In this document: in pieces, positions 46,701 to 58,700 of the stretch
How the letters are laid out: every line of letters starts with the position of its first letter
Position numbering within the stretch: position 1 is the stretch's first letter
Assembly: GCA_036873755.1 (NCBI GenBank)
Contig: JAVTVY010025252.1
Span: forward strand, 1 to 64,000
From: Hanleya hanleyi
Lineage: Eukaryota > Mollusca > Polyplacophora > Lepidopleurida > Hanleyidae
Reading direction: 5' to 3'
Length of the DNA: 64,000 nt
The notes under the pieces: model-generated
The model's database searches: none
Told to the model about the DNA's origin: nothing
What the model saw: only the letters and a program-made list of their open reading frames with translations
Position numbers and translations under genes: made by a program

Positions 46701-49700
46701 CGCGACCGTCAAATCTCCCGCAGGTTACGTCCCATAAGATAAGATAAGATAATTCTTTATGTGTACAAGCGTCTGACAGAGTACAAAATTCACATAACTA
46801 TAACAACAGGGCAATTAATTCCAAACTTACAGGACATATGTATCATATTCCCATATGCCGTCGGCTGGAACTCACCCAAAATGTACCACGTGACTGCACT
46901 TGTGCATCTCCCGATTTGTTTCTATACTTCGTTGATTTCCGTTTTTTCCGAATGGCTGATCGATTCCGTCAAGAGTGAGATCGAAAACGAGGCTTCTCCT
47001 ACAACAATCATGGCGGAAGGTCTGCGAAGTGTAATGGGACAAGCTACTCCATGCAGTTCTCTGTCGAACGACAGAATGGGGGATTATTGTTCGCGGAGTG
47101 AGATTCTAGCATTAATTTAGGGCTCCTAACTCGGCAAATTGTTGACACTCGTTGCTCGAGTCTCCCGTTGAGGAGCACGGCGTCGAGTCAAAGTTTGAAG
47201 GGTCCAAGATTAACAACAACACCAACAACAACAACAACAACAGAGACATCTCAAAGCTCCCATGAAGTCATTCAACAATGAAGTCCTGGCTTGCTTCGTT
47301 TTTTCACCTTGTAATTATCAATTTTAAAAAGCTGAAAAGTCCAACCGCCTCCAAAAAAGACACTGGTTCGACATCAAGTATCTCGATAACCGTCCACGAA
47401 TAAGTTGACTGAACTATGCCACCATTGCATGCAAGCTAGCACCTGAGCACAGCGCAATACAATAGTTGTTCCAGCCAAAGTTTTGAGATTCAGTGGTAAG
47501 TACTGTAATAAATAAAATTATGTAATTATTCCGAGTCTTATTTATGTTAAATGTATCACTCGATATCTCATTTTTGTTTACAATATATTTTTTGTTGTTG
47601 TTTATCATATATTTGTAGAATGGCCACCTTGCTTTAATGCTGAGCAACAGGAAAATGTAATGGGTGGGAGGGGGGGGGGGGGTGCTGGCCCCTCCACTTT
47701 TTGGGGCCGCAGTGTTATAAGTCCTATCTTAGATAGCTCCGGTTCGACATTTAACATGGCTGGTATAGAATTCAGTCCCCGTTCCCCTTTTCAAATGTGC
47801 TCCATGGCTCCTGTAAACAATTTGATTCATAGCATGAATAAGAGGGGGATAACATTAATGTTGTTAACATTAAGTTATGTGATATTTCACTATTTCAGAC
47901 AAGCGTCCCGAGCTGAAGTCCATACTGGACAGACTTCTGGATGGAGAGAATATACCCGACATTAGGAAATCCCTTGGTAGGCTGGGAAGAGAACAGAGAG
48001 GCAAACGAACGATATCCACGAGACAATCCTCCAGTTCCGAAGATGAGGTAATTCTATAGTGCTCAAGTGAAAAATCAGCTCAAGTTAAGTTAAGGATATG
48101 TAACTTTCCTTCAATGGATGTGTATTCGCCACAACACACCTCAGAAGAATTTTGATTGCGGAACTGGATAACTGTCTGTATGTTTGATTTTCTCCTTGTA
48201 TTTCAGGGGCTGCGGAGCTGGTGGGGGGGGGGGAGCAGTCCAACATTTAACTTGACCGGTATAGAGTTCAGGCCCCTCACTTTCAAATGTGCTCTGCGGC
48301 TCCAGAATTGTAACAAGGTGTGATATGGCTATAACTGATTGTTTCTAGCATACATTTTGTTCTATTATATCAAGTATTCTGTCGCAATAAATGAGCATTT
48401 AAAAAATTTATTGTGACAGTTATTTTCCATAATTAAAAAAACACAGAATGCAGATATGCATTACGTATGCTAGATTATTAACTCCTCACTGTTATCTTTA
48501 ATGAATTCATTTTGTATATTTAGAATGAAAGTCCAAGAAAGACAAACAAGAAAAGCAAAGTAACTAGCGAGAAGAGGGCTGAAAGGGACATCTTGTCGAT
48601 TCTCAAAGAAAGAAATTGGCAGAAACAGGTATGTACAAAAGGCTGCAGTGTCCAATAAACACTTCTTTATGTGGCAATTATATTTTCATTGGTGAAGTGT
48701 TAATGTGTTATATCCCATGATCCAGAAAATGTGAATATATGTCAAGTTTGCCATATCTTTCAGATCAAATATATTTATTGTTTACAGATCAATAGCACAA
48801 TCATACAATATTATACAATTATATGATCCCAATGAGGTAAATATATTTTATGTACTAGAGAAAAACAATATTTGCCGAGGCCAAGGGTTCCCACACAAGA
48901 GGAAGTAACTCAAAATGTATATTGAGTAGATCACCTCCCTTGTCGTATCATGGCTGTGATAGTGTTAAAGTAATGTAAATCTCTAGTTTTCAACTCTTCC
49001 AATACAAAGGGAAGTAACTATAGGTTTTACTCTCATAAATCATACTCCTGTCATGGTTTCATTTAGAATATTTGTTTGGGGGCCTTTTGGAATATTTTCT
49101 TTGAAAAGAAGTGAAGCCAAATTACTCAAAACGTAGTGTATTTGAAAGAACTTGGAATATTTCAAAAGGAATAAAGAATTAATCATTTATTTTTTGTGAA
49201 AGGCCTACATGGATTCCTGTTTTTGTTCGACTTTATCCTTCTTGTCGACCAAAACTGAAATACAACCTTCACCACTTACTGCCTCGTACATATTAGGTTT
49301 ACAAATTCTTATGTTGATTCCTTTTCTTTTCCAGATGTAATCCAGCAGTACCATCCCAGCAAGACGACATCTGATATCCATTATTACATGAGGAAGAAAC
49401 TGAGCAACTCGGCGAAGAATTTCATCAGGAAACAGAAAAAACTCAACAGTAGATATGTGATATGATACGGCTTATAGCATTGGACACACCGGTTCTCGTC
49501 AGATCACCAAAGTTAAGCAACGTTAAGCTCGGTCAATACTTGGATGGGTGACCGGGCGCTATACTGGCTGGACTGATTAATGTCCAGGGTAATGGGAACT
49601 GTGAGCACTCGCGTTCTGGCAGATGTAGGCACTGTCATGATATGACTGAAACAAGGTTGAAAACGACGTTAAACCCTACTTCTTTCTCTATCTACACCCA

Positions 49701-52700
49701 GTTAACATATTAGTATACGGAACCAAATTGACAGCTATATGCTATGTTTGCATGAGGTCTTATTAAACCTTTATAAATCACTTCAGCTGCTTTAGTTTCT
49801 GGAGCATTCAGTCTCTTCAATTCATCTGATGTGAATGCAGATTTATTCCAGTACAATGCCAGACTTAATACCATGGTACGAACCACTATGTTTTTGGTCA
49901 ATTTTATCGTTTTACCATGGTGTATGCAGTTTGTCACAGTACATGTACCATGTAAAGCCATTGAACCTGTAAAGCCATGGTACATGTACTGTGGTCATAG
50001 CACGGTACCATGGTAGAGCCATACTACATGTAGCATGGTAAAATCATGGTTCTATGGAAAAACTATGGTATTAGTGTTCGGTTTGTTCTTTCCTGTACAA
50101 GGGAAAGTAAGCTTGCTCAACAGTGAAACTTTGCACAGTAGCTAAACTTTCACACTGCATTGAATGCCCTTTATCTGTCCATACTGGAGATTTATATTGG
50201 TCATGTGAAAGGGACGGCAAGTTCACACTAGGCCGATGAGATCAAATGTGGCCATGGCCTCTAGTTATACATGAGTGTCATAATGTCATACAATGAAATA
50301 TTACAGATTGCGTTTTATAATATATGTTCTTTTTCTATCAATCTTGTTTTGGTTTTTCATTCACCTCAATTTTCATTTGCTGATAGATCAGTTTTGATGC
50401 GGACAACACCAAATAACAGCGTTAACTAACACTGATAAATGGTGTTGAAGCGGGCTCAACACCGTTCTGCAGTGTTGACTGACAAGTGCAGATGCTGGTT
50501 CAACACCAATTAACAGTGTTAAATAACACCAATAAATGGTGTTGAAGCTGGCTCAACACCATTTTTTAGTGTTGACCGACGAGTGCGGATGCTGACTCCA
50601 CACCGAATAACGGTGTTAACTAACACCAATAAATGGTGTTGGGGCAATATGGTGTAGGCTCTAACTCAACACTGTTTTTTGGTGTTGAAGTCAACACCAA
50701 TTAACAGTGTTATCTAACACCAATAAATGGTGTTGAAGCTGGCTCAACACCAGTTTTCAGTGTTGACTGACAAGTGCTGATGCTGGCTCAACACCAATTA
50801 ACGGTGTTAACTAACACCAATAAATGGTGTTGAAACCGGCTCAACACCATTTTTTAGTGTTGACCGACGAGTGCGGATGCTGACTCAACACCGAATAACG
50901 GTGTTAACTAACACCAAATAACGGTGTTAACTAACACCAAATAACGGTGTTAACTAACACCAATAAATGGTGTTGGGGCAATATGGTGTAGGCTCTAACT
51001 CAACACTGTTTTTTGGTGTTGAAGTCAACACCAATTTTTAGTGTTAATTAACACCATTTTTCTGACTGTGTAGTGCGGACATTCGCGACGAAGCTACATT
51101 TTTCAAGGTCGGCCAATGGCGGTCATATACATTTTTTTTCATGCAAGTTGAAGATAGACTGTTTGATCTAGAAAATAGATAAAAAAATTCTCTACATTAG
51201 AAATAACATAACGTGTAACATGATTTAGCAATATTCACATATGACTTGGTAAATATTTGCTCTTCTATTCCTTCACAGGGTGGCTTCAAGGCGGTCATCT
51301 GGACGGATGTTTTCCAAATGGGAATAATGGTGTTTGGACTTTTGGCAATATTCATCAAGGTAGGCCCAGCACACAGGGTGTAGTTTCAGTTTCAGTTGGG
51401 CATATTGCCATACACCTATGAGAAGCAGGTATTCGTATTTATTGTCAGCAATTTCATTTTGTAAATTTAATAGGGTTGACTACTTATTGTCTTATGTAAT
51501 CCATGATGTGTTGCCGATCATCCAATTACTTGGCATTGCTGTGAAACTTTGCGAAAAGAAAGACCACAAGACTCTTTCGCAGTAAAGGTAAAATACACTG
51601 GTACACAATTCTGTGAAAACCCCTTGTAAATCTCTATGTCTTTATATATGTAAATCGAAAGACAATCGTTTGTTTTTAGATTCGCTCATTTTCTTGACAC
51701 CACGTGGTTAAATTGGAAGTGGAATGGGTCGCAAATCCCTCGGATATATAAAATAGCTTTGCCACCCTACCCTATCTCCGGAAGGTAAAATAATTGAGAT
51801 GTTGACACGCCGTGACTTTGTAGTTTATCATATTGTCGTCCTTTTGAGCCTATTTGCTTAACCCACCGATCATAGGTAAATCCTACATGGCGTCCATTGG
51901 GTACAAGTAAAGTGATGCTTTCGTATTTTATCTTCAAGAGTCCTGCATTTCTACAAGGAAAAGAGGACACAACCATTTTACTTCATATCAAATTATTGTT
52001 TACTAATTTATCATGCAGCTATGGCGGAGAAAGCACATAAATGAAAAGTTAAAAAAATCTGGACGAAACATAAAAAATGCCTTTTTGAAAATGAAGTCAC
52101 TGTGACGTCATCAAATTGACTATCTTGGATTTTTTTTAAATTTTCTGGTAGAGTTTTATCCAAGGGAATGGTGCGGTAAGTTTAAGTTCCTAGCTCAAGG
52201 GGTAATACAAATATTCCCCCCCCCCCTCCCCCAGGCCTGGACAGGTAACAAATAGCCTAGGCATGATAGGGTTAACGTTGCCTTCCATTTGTGTTTGTTT
52301 ATCACAATTCAACATACATATCCGACCTACGTTCTCGTATTGGTCTCCCTTTCAATGTTCTCTGACTGAGGAGCAGCTATCAATCTCGTGGCCAGATAGT
52401 CGTTCAGCTATCAATGCATACAGCGAGGGGTAAACTGCTGAATGTAATGTTGGAAATTCTGCCCCTTTGAAGAAACATTCATATATAAATTGAATAAAAA
52501 AAGAAACTGTCTATCATAATAACGGTGATTATCATTATTCGTGGGCTGGCAACTACTTGTCAGGTGTTTCACTTGTAATATTTTACGGTGATTGTTTATA
52601 GAAACAGTGAACATAATCCTTATCTTCCGACAGTGTTTAGTTGATATGGAAAATGTTCGGGATTTCTGGGACTTCAACGTGCAGGGAAAGCGAATCCGAA

Positions 52701-55700
52701 TGTTTGAGTGAGTATGTCTTAGCAACTCTATTCATTATAATAGTTATTATCACATAAACTGATCCCGGTGTACTTCATAATTGTATATACATTCAGCAAG
52801 GCACGGGGTTCTCAAAAGCATGTGATTATGTTTCACTTTTTTGATTATGTATGGAATTTTGTTGATAATTTTCTTTGCTAAAGTACTTTCCTTCGTGGAT
52901 GACGGATATGGAATATCGCACCTGAAGTTCGCTATCTAAGGTAGACCGCTGGTAAATTTTCTCTTTGGCGACGACTTCCCATGTTTTTATCCGTTTTCTT
53001 AGTAGGTTATCTGCTTTCCTGGTTAAGGGATGGCGATTTCCTTTAAGTCTTCCCGCCGAGATTGTTGCACAGCAAAATCCACTCAATTTGATACATTGTG
53101 ATAGACATTGCGATTATCTTTATCTAGTTTGAGTACTAGAGATTGTTCGATGAATATGCTTCAAAGTCAGAGCTAGATGTGTTCTCTATGATTTTTGAGT
53201 TATCACATGGAGCATGGGTCCACATTATCTAGATCTGTATATTAATTATCAATGCTAAAACACACATTATTCACAAATAATTTTACTTACACCAGCGGTC
53301 TACCTTAACAGCTATTCACTGCGAGAGTCGCGGATTCGATTCCCACGCGTGATGCTGTTAGTCATTAAGAACATTTTATCCAATACACCATTCCGAGATA
53401 TATTTACAACCAATTTATTATTAAATCTATGTAATGTTCTTTGATTTCGTTAAAGAACTTGGTGCACATTATCAAAAATCTGAGAGAATATTGGCATTAG
53501 GCGTGACAAATACAATCCTATAAAAGGTGACATGGCTTGAACTTAAGGGAGTAGATGTTAATGTGCATGCCTATGTGGCACGATAATTTGGTAGAACAGC
53601 GATATTTCTACAACAGTACAGACATTCGCCCAAAGTAACGTCCTTCACTTTAGCGAAACTTTCTTTTGTGAAAGAAGGCTTTAACTTTCAACTGAATTCG
53701 TACTCAAATTAAAGATGCTTCATGTAATTCGATCCTGTATTTCAATAATTTCGTATGTGAGGAGCCATGTTTGGTCGTAGACAGACTGGCCGTCAACTGT
53801 TCAAAAAAGTTCTTTAAATAAGTGACAAGGTTTAAGTTATTGTTACCCGCTATAAAGGATTTATTCTTGTAAAACTTGTGGACCTGTTAGAGGTAAACGT
53901 TTAAAGTGCTTTTCGTTTTCATCGTGTGCAGTTGAGCAGTAGGCGATACAGCCAGTGATCATAGCGTAAGGTGCTGGACCTTTGATGGAATTATTGCAAT
54001 TAAGTTTCTTACTCTCCAATGTTTTTTTAGATTTCATCCAGATCCTACCATCCGGACGAGTTTTTGGACGACATTATTTGGGGGTGCCTTCATCTGGTTT
54101 TCATTCAGTTTCGACCAGCAAACCATACAGCGTATAGCGTCCATGCCGACACAGAAGGAAGCTAGAAGGTATCCAATCTCTAAAACGGTTAATACAATGA
54201 TTTTTAGCATATCGAGAAAACTTGGGTTGAAACCCTCTCCACAGTAATGATATATAGGTAGACATGTAGGGCAATTTGATTAAAACTCAGACTTAATAAC
54301 CGCTCTTCTATCGCTAATTAAGATCTGGGACAGTCTGTATCTCAAATCTGTCACGCATGTCAAACTGGCGACCAATCACAGTCCAACTTCAACGGGCGAA
54401 TAGGTACCTATCCGATTATTTCTGTAGTGAACGGGGCGCAGAAAAATCCAACCAAGGTGGCTGACGAAGTTCTTGTTCTCCATAAGTAACACCGAAGATT
54501 ATTATTTGCTCGGATAGGCACATACTCGCCCGTTGAAGTTGGACTGATTGGTCGTCAGTCTGACATGCTCGACAGATTTAAGATACAAACTGTCCCAGAT
54601 CTTAATTAGCGACATGTCCGATAGAGGAGCGGTTATTAAGTTTGAGTTTTAATCTGATTAACAGGTAGAGCAGGGTAAGCGCTTTTCGTGAAAAAAATAT
54701 TGCAGCACGATTGTAATGATTATTCTAGAAAACCTCCTTACAGCATGTACACTCTGAAATACAAACATGCAATGTACATGGTTATATTTTATTCAAGAGA
54801 CGTATAATTGTGGAAACGTTTCACAATTTATCCATAAAATGACGTAGATTGTTATCTTTGTACCAGTGGAATTAGGATTGTTGGCTAGGAAGTATAACAA
54901 AGACTTGTCCATTTCTCAGCGGGCAAAATGCGTTGAAATGACATTGAATCAATGTTTGACAACAACGTTGTAATGATGGTTTTATTTTGAAAAATGGATC
55001 GACGTTGACCTTCCAACGATGAACGGACGTCAGGTCATGAACATTGGATCGATGTTGAAAGTCCAACGGATGAAGTTGACGTTAAATAACAGTTGGAATG
55101 CAGTTGATTTTCTCAATGAATCAACAACGTTGAACTGCCAAGGTCCAACCAACGTCTGAAACCAATTCTGAATCTACGTTGGACTGACATGTGGAACATA
55201 TAGAATTTGCAAATGGAATCAGCGCCACGTTACCGACATCAAGTAAATGTTGGATCTTCGAGCAGAAAAAACGATGGATTGACCCCAAGTTAATTTTATG
55301 TCGCACATCAACGTTGAACAGATCTTGAACATGATACGAACAAACCACACCTTTATTCTATCATATTGAGTGCAAAGTGACGCGATAGAAGAGCACTATC
55401 ACTCAGCGCTGTTTTTCCATTCCATGATTCTCATTTCTCAGATCAATGTAGCAAGAAATCAGTCATTCGGCTCTGCTCCTAAAAAAAGCTTCTTTTAGGA
55501 AAAAATAAAAAAGCTTACGTTCAGTGTGAATGACATCAAACTTGAACAGTTCACATACTGAATTACCTAGGGAAGAACTGTTGCACTGTCCCAATGAAAT
55601 TCAAATTGATAGTTTTGGCGGCTGGGTCGATTATGAACTTACCCAGGTATAAGAGGCGAGGAAACTGATAGTTTGTCCTTTCGAAATTGAACATCCACCT

Positions 55701-58700
55701 AACCCGAAATCGGAGAACAAAGTACACCCGCGTTTTTAAAATATCGCAGAGGAGTTTTTGTAATTTTGGCGGCATTTCCGAGGAAAATTTGTGAAAGCCC
55801 ATTCTCTTCCTCCCCCCCCCCCCTTCCTTCATCTCCCCTCACACATGTGATCAATTTCGAAAGTTACATGAGTGTATCTACGTCCAAGTCAAATCTGAAT
55901 ACAACCCAATACAACCTTGTAACGTCGAATCATTAACGTCAACAATATAAATTACACTGGCGTCATATTTCACCGAAATTTCACAATGGAAAGCTACAAA
56001 AAAAATTTCAACGTCCAAACAATATTAGTATTCAACGTAACTCCAATGTTGAATAAACGGACCTAATCAACGTTGATTATACGTCACATTTCATCCAGAA
56101 TACGACGATGAAGGTCGCAACCCTCTCCAACGTCGAGTGGGCGTCGTTTTGTAGTTCTCCGACATCAAGACGTACATTCAATGAAATGCCAACGTTGGAT
56201 CTAGATGGAGATGATGCATTTAGTTAGAGACTTCTATTGGCTGATTGATAAAGGCCAACTGTATGGCTACTGTACCATGTACAATATAGAGATGACTTAT
56301 CTGTTACTAGGATATGTTATTTTCTTTTGGCGATATTTGAAGTTATTCGTATTCCAGAAGGGGGAGATGAATATGATAAGAATCCTCTACGAAACCAGAA
56401 TTGGGAATTATTGGAAAGTATTACATTATATTTCCAAGAGTGTCAACTCTATTCGTATTCACTTTCCAATCAAGATAATAGAAGTACAGATATATTAGCA
56501 GGCCTTTCCATAGATTATCATCATACCTTATCAGTAGTATACCATGCATTTCTCAATTGAGTGGGGGGGGGGGGGGGGGGGAAAGACAATACCAATTATC
56601 CGATCAGATTCCGCAATTATCACATCCTGTTAGGTGTTGTTGGCAAAGTTATCCATCAGGTGACAGAAGTAGCACTTTCGCTTTACTTCGATCACATTTT
56701 CGATCGAGAAAAACAACCGATTTAGCATATTCTGTTAATCCGGTCGACTACTGAACACCTGATGGGATTTCATGAAACTGAAGAGCAATATGCAATAAAA
56801 AAGAATCATCATATTTGGACCGACTGGGGGAGGGGCCTAGCAAACTCAAAATATAAACACATTATATTTCTTTCCCAGGGTCTTACTCCTTAGTATTCCA
56901 GGGTTCTATGTCCTTGCTATACTTGCTACTCTCCAAGGATTCGCAGCCTATGCATATTACAGTTCTAAAAGATGTGATCCATTTGAGGAGGGTGTGATAT
57001 CCACCTCAAACGAGGTAACTATATATGCATCATTGCGTCAAAGTAGATACACTTATATTCATGGAGATCGTCAAAAAAATGAATATTCATGTCTGACTAA
57101 AATGTAAAGTAAATATAACACGGTCATAGACTTTATACAATAATTCAACAGCCACATATATTCAAGTGAAATGTCACTATATCTCCAGCAACTTGAATCG
57201 AGAATATACACAGGTACACGCGGATTACCTTTAAACCATATGTGTTAACCTAGGGTGATGGTGTCCCTTTACTTATACAGATCCTGCCTTACTTTGTGAT
57301 GGAGTTGTTCAACAGTTTACCTGGCTTCCCTGGAATATTTCTGGCAGCCTTATTCAGTGCGTCTCTTAGGTGAGCAATTTTTCAGTTCAAGGGTATTGTT
57401 CTAGGTTTAAACGCTTTTTCTACATTATTTCTCTATGTAAGTGAGCTTGGATTTATCAGTTGTGCCTGACGGCTTCTATGTAGATGCGCGATGTCGACGA
57501 CATGCAGACAGCCTATACGTTTCTCGGTCGCCTTATTTATTATATCCTGTAAATACAAGCGTCTATTCCGTCATTCATTATTCAGCCGTCATCCATTATT
57601 ATTATTTTTATTATAAAAGAATTTCCGCGTTCAGAACTCAAAGACCTAATACATACTGGTCATAGCGTTACTACAAAAACAGCGGAATAAATCATAGTAT
57701 ACATACAACTAGGCTAGTTTCTTGCAAGAGAAAAGCGGTCAACAATTTTCAATGATGCCAGCAAGACATCTTCATGTTACAAAAATATCAAATCCGTATA
57801 GCTGATCAGTGAAATGCGCTTTCACTAAATTCGGATAAAACGAAAAGGTGAAGTTAACGATGACTCCTTTGCATATGAGCTTGCGCATGCTTTGGAATTC
57901 ATGACGTCATAACTCGGAGTACCCCTGTTGGAGGAATGAATACTGTATCCAACTTATGCAAGTATACAATCCATCATGTATTACATTATAATCTAGAAAA
58001 CGATAAAACAATTATTTGGGTAAGATTGGATTCGGAATAGCGTGATGACTGTCTATTATCATTGCAAATTGTTCAACGTTTCTCTTTGTACAAGACTAGC
58101 TCATGTTGATGAATATAACTGATATCATACCTGATTGGAATTTGGTGATAAAGTTCGGATACGTAAAAGGGGTTCTGAGTATTTAAGCGTTGCAAAAGAA
58201 TAGACGCTTGCTGTCTTGTGGATGCCGGAGCTGGCTTTTCTATTCGATGTGCCTGCTATACTGCATAAAACAAAGCAAGGCTAGTTCCATCAACTAATGA
58301 TCACAGTAAAGGCATATTTTTACCGTTATGTTGTTTATAGACCTGATTCCTGATTAGAAATCTTTTCATTTTGTATTAATTTTGTATTTGTATTGCAATG
58401 TGTCAATATTGAAATAATCTTCCATTTCAGCACATTGTCTTCGGGTTTGAACAGCTTGTCAGCGATAACACTGAATGATTTCATCAAACCGTTCTGGCCA
58501 AATCTCAGAGAAACTAAGGCAACACTTGTGGCCAAGTTCCTAGGTAAATTGTGTTGCATTGTACGTTTAGACTGCATCCTTTCCGCAGATCCGGTCATCA
58601 TGAAACATTTCAGACGAAGAGAACGTTTCAAGTGACAGTTTGCGTAAGGGTTTCACCACCTGTATATGTTGTGTTTAATTGTTATCTGTCTATTGTGACA

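Larger units (their letters stand above)
44702..51070. mobile_element. 6.37-kb TIR element in SLC5 intron 4 with word arrays and an internal gene
   Basis: The left end is CACAGCCAGAAAAACGGTG; the right end, reverse complemented, is CACAGTCAGAAAAATGGTG. TA lies directly outside both ends. GGTGTTGA/TCAACACC arrays lie at both ends (44702-45070 and 50400-51070); inside them ACCATGGT arrays lie at 45236-45490 and 49858-50060; in the middle is a three-exon gene with a SINE. The symmetry suggests one large element, but the two ends could also be independent short elements of the same family. Confidence 0.55.

Noticed and set aside
46761..47120. 119-codon ORF as first exon of the nested gene
   Set aside because: It ends in a stop without a donor that fits the phase of the exon at 47899; only the ATG near 47010 was kept as a weak possibility.
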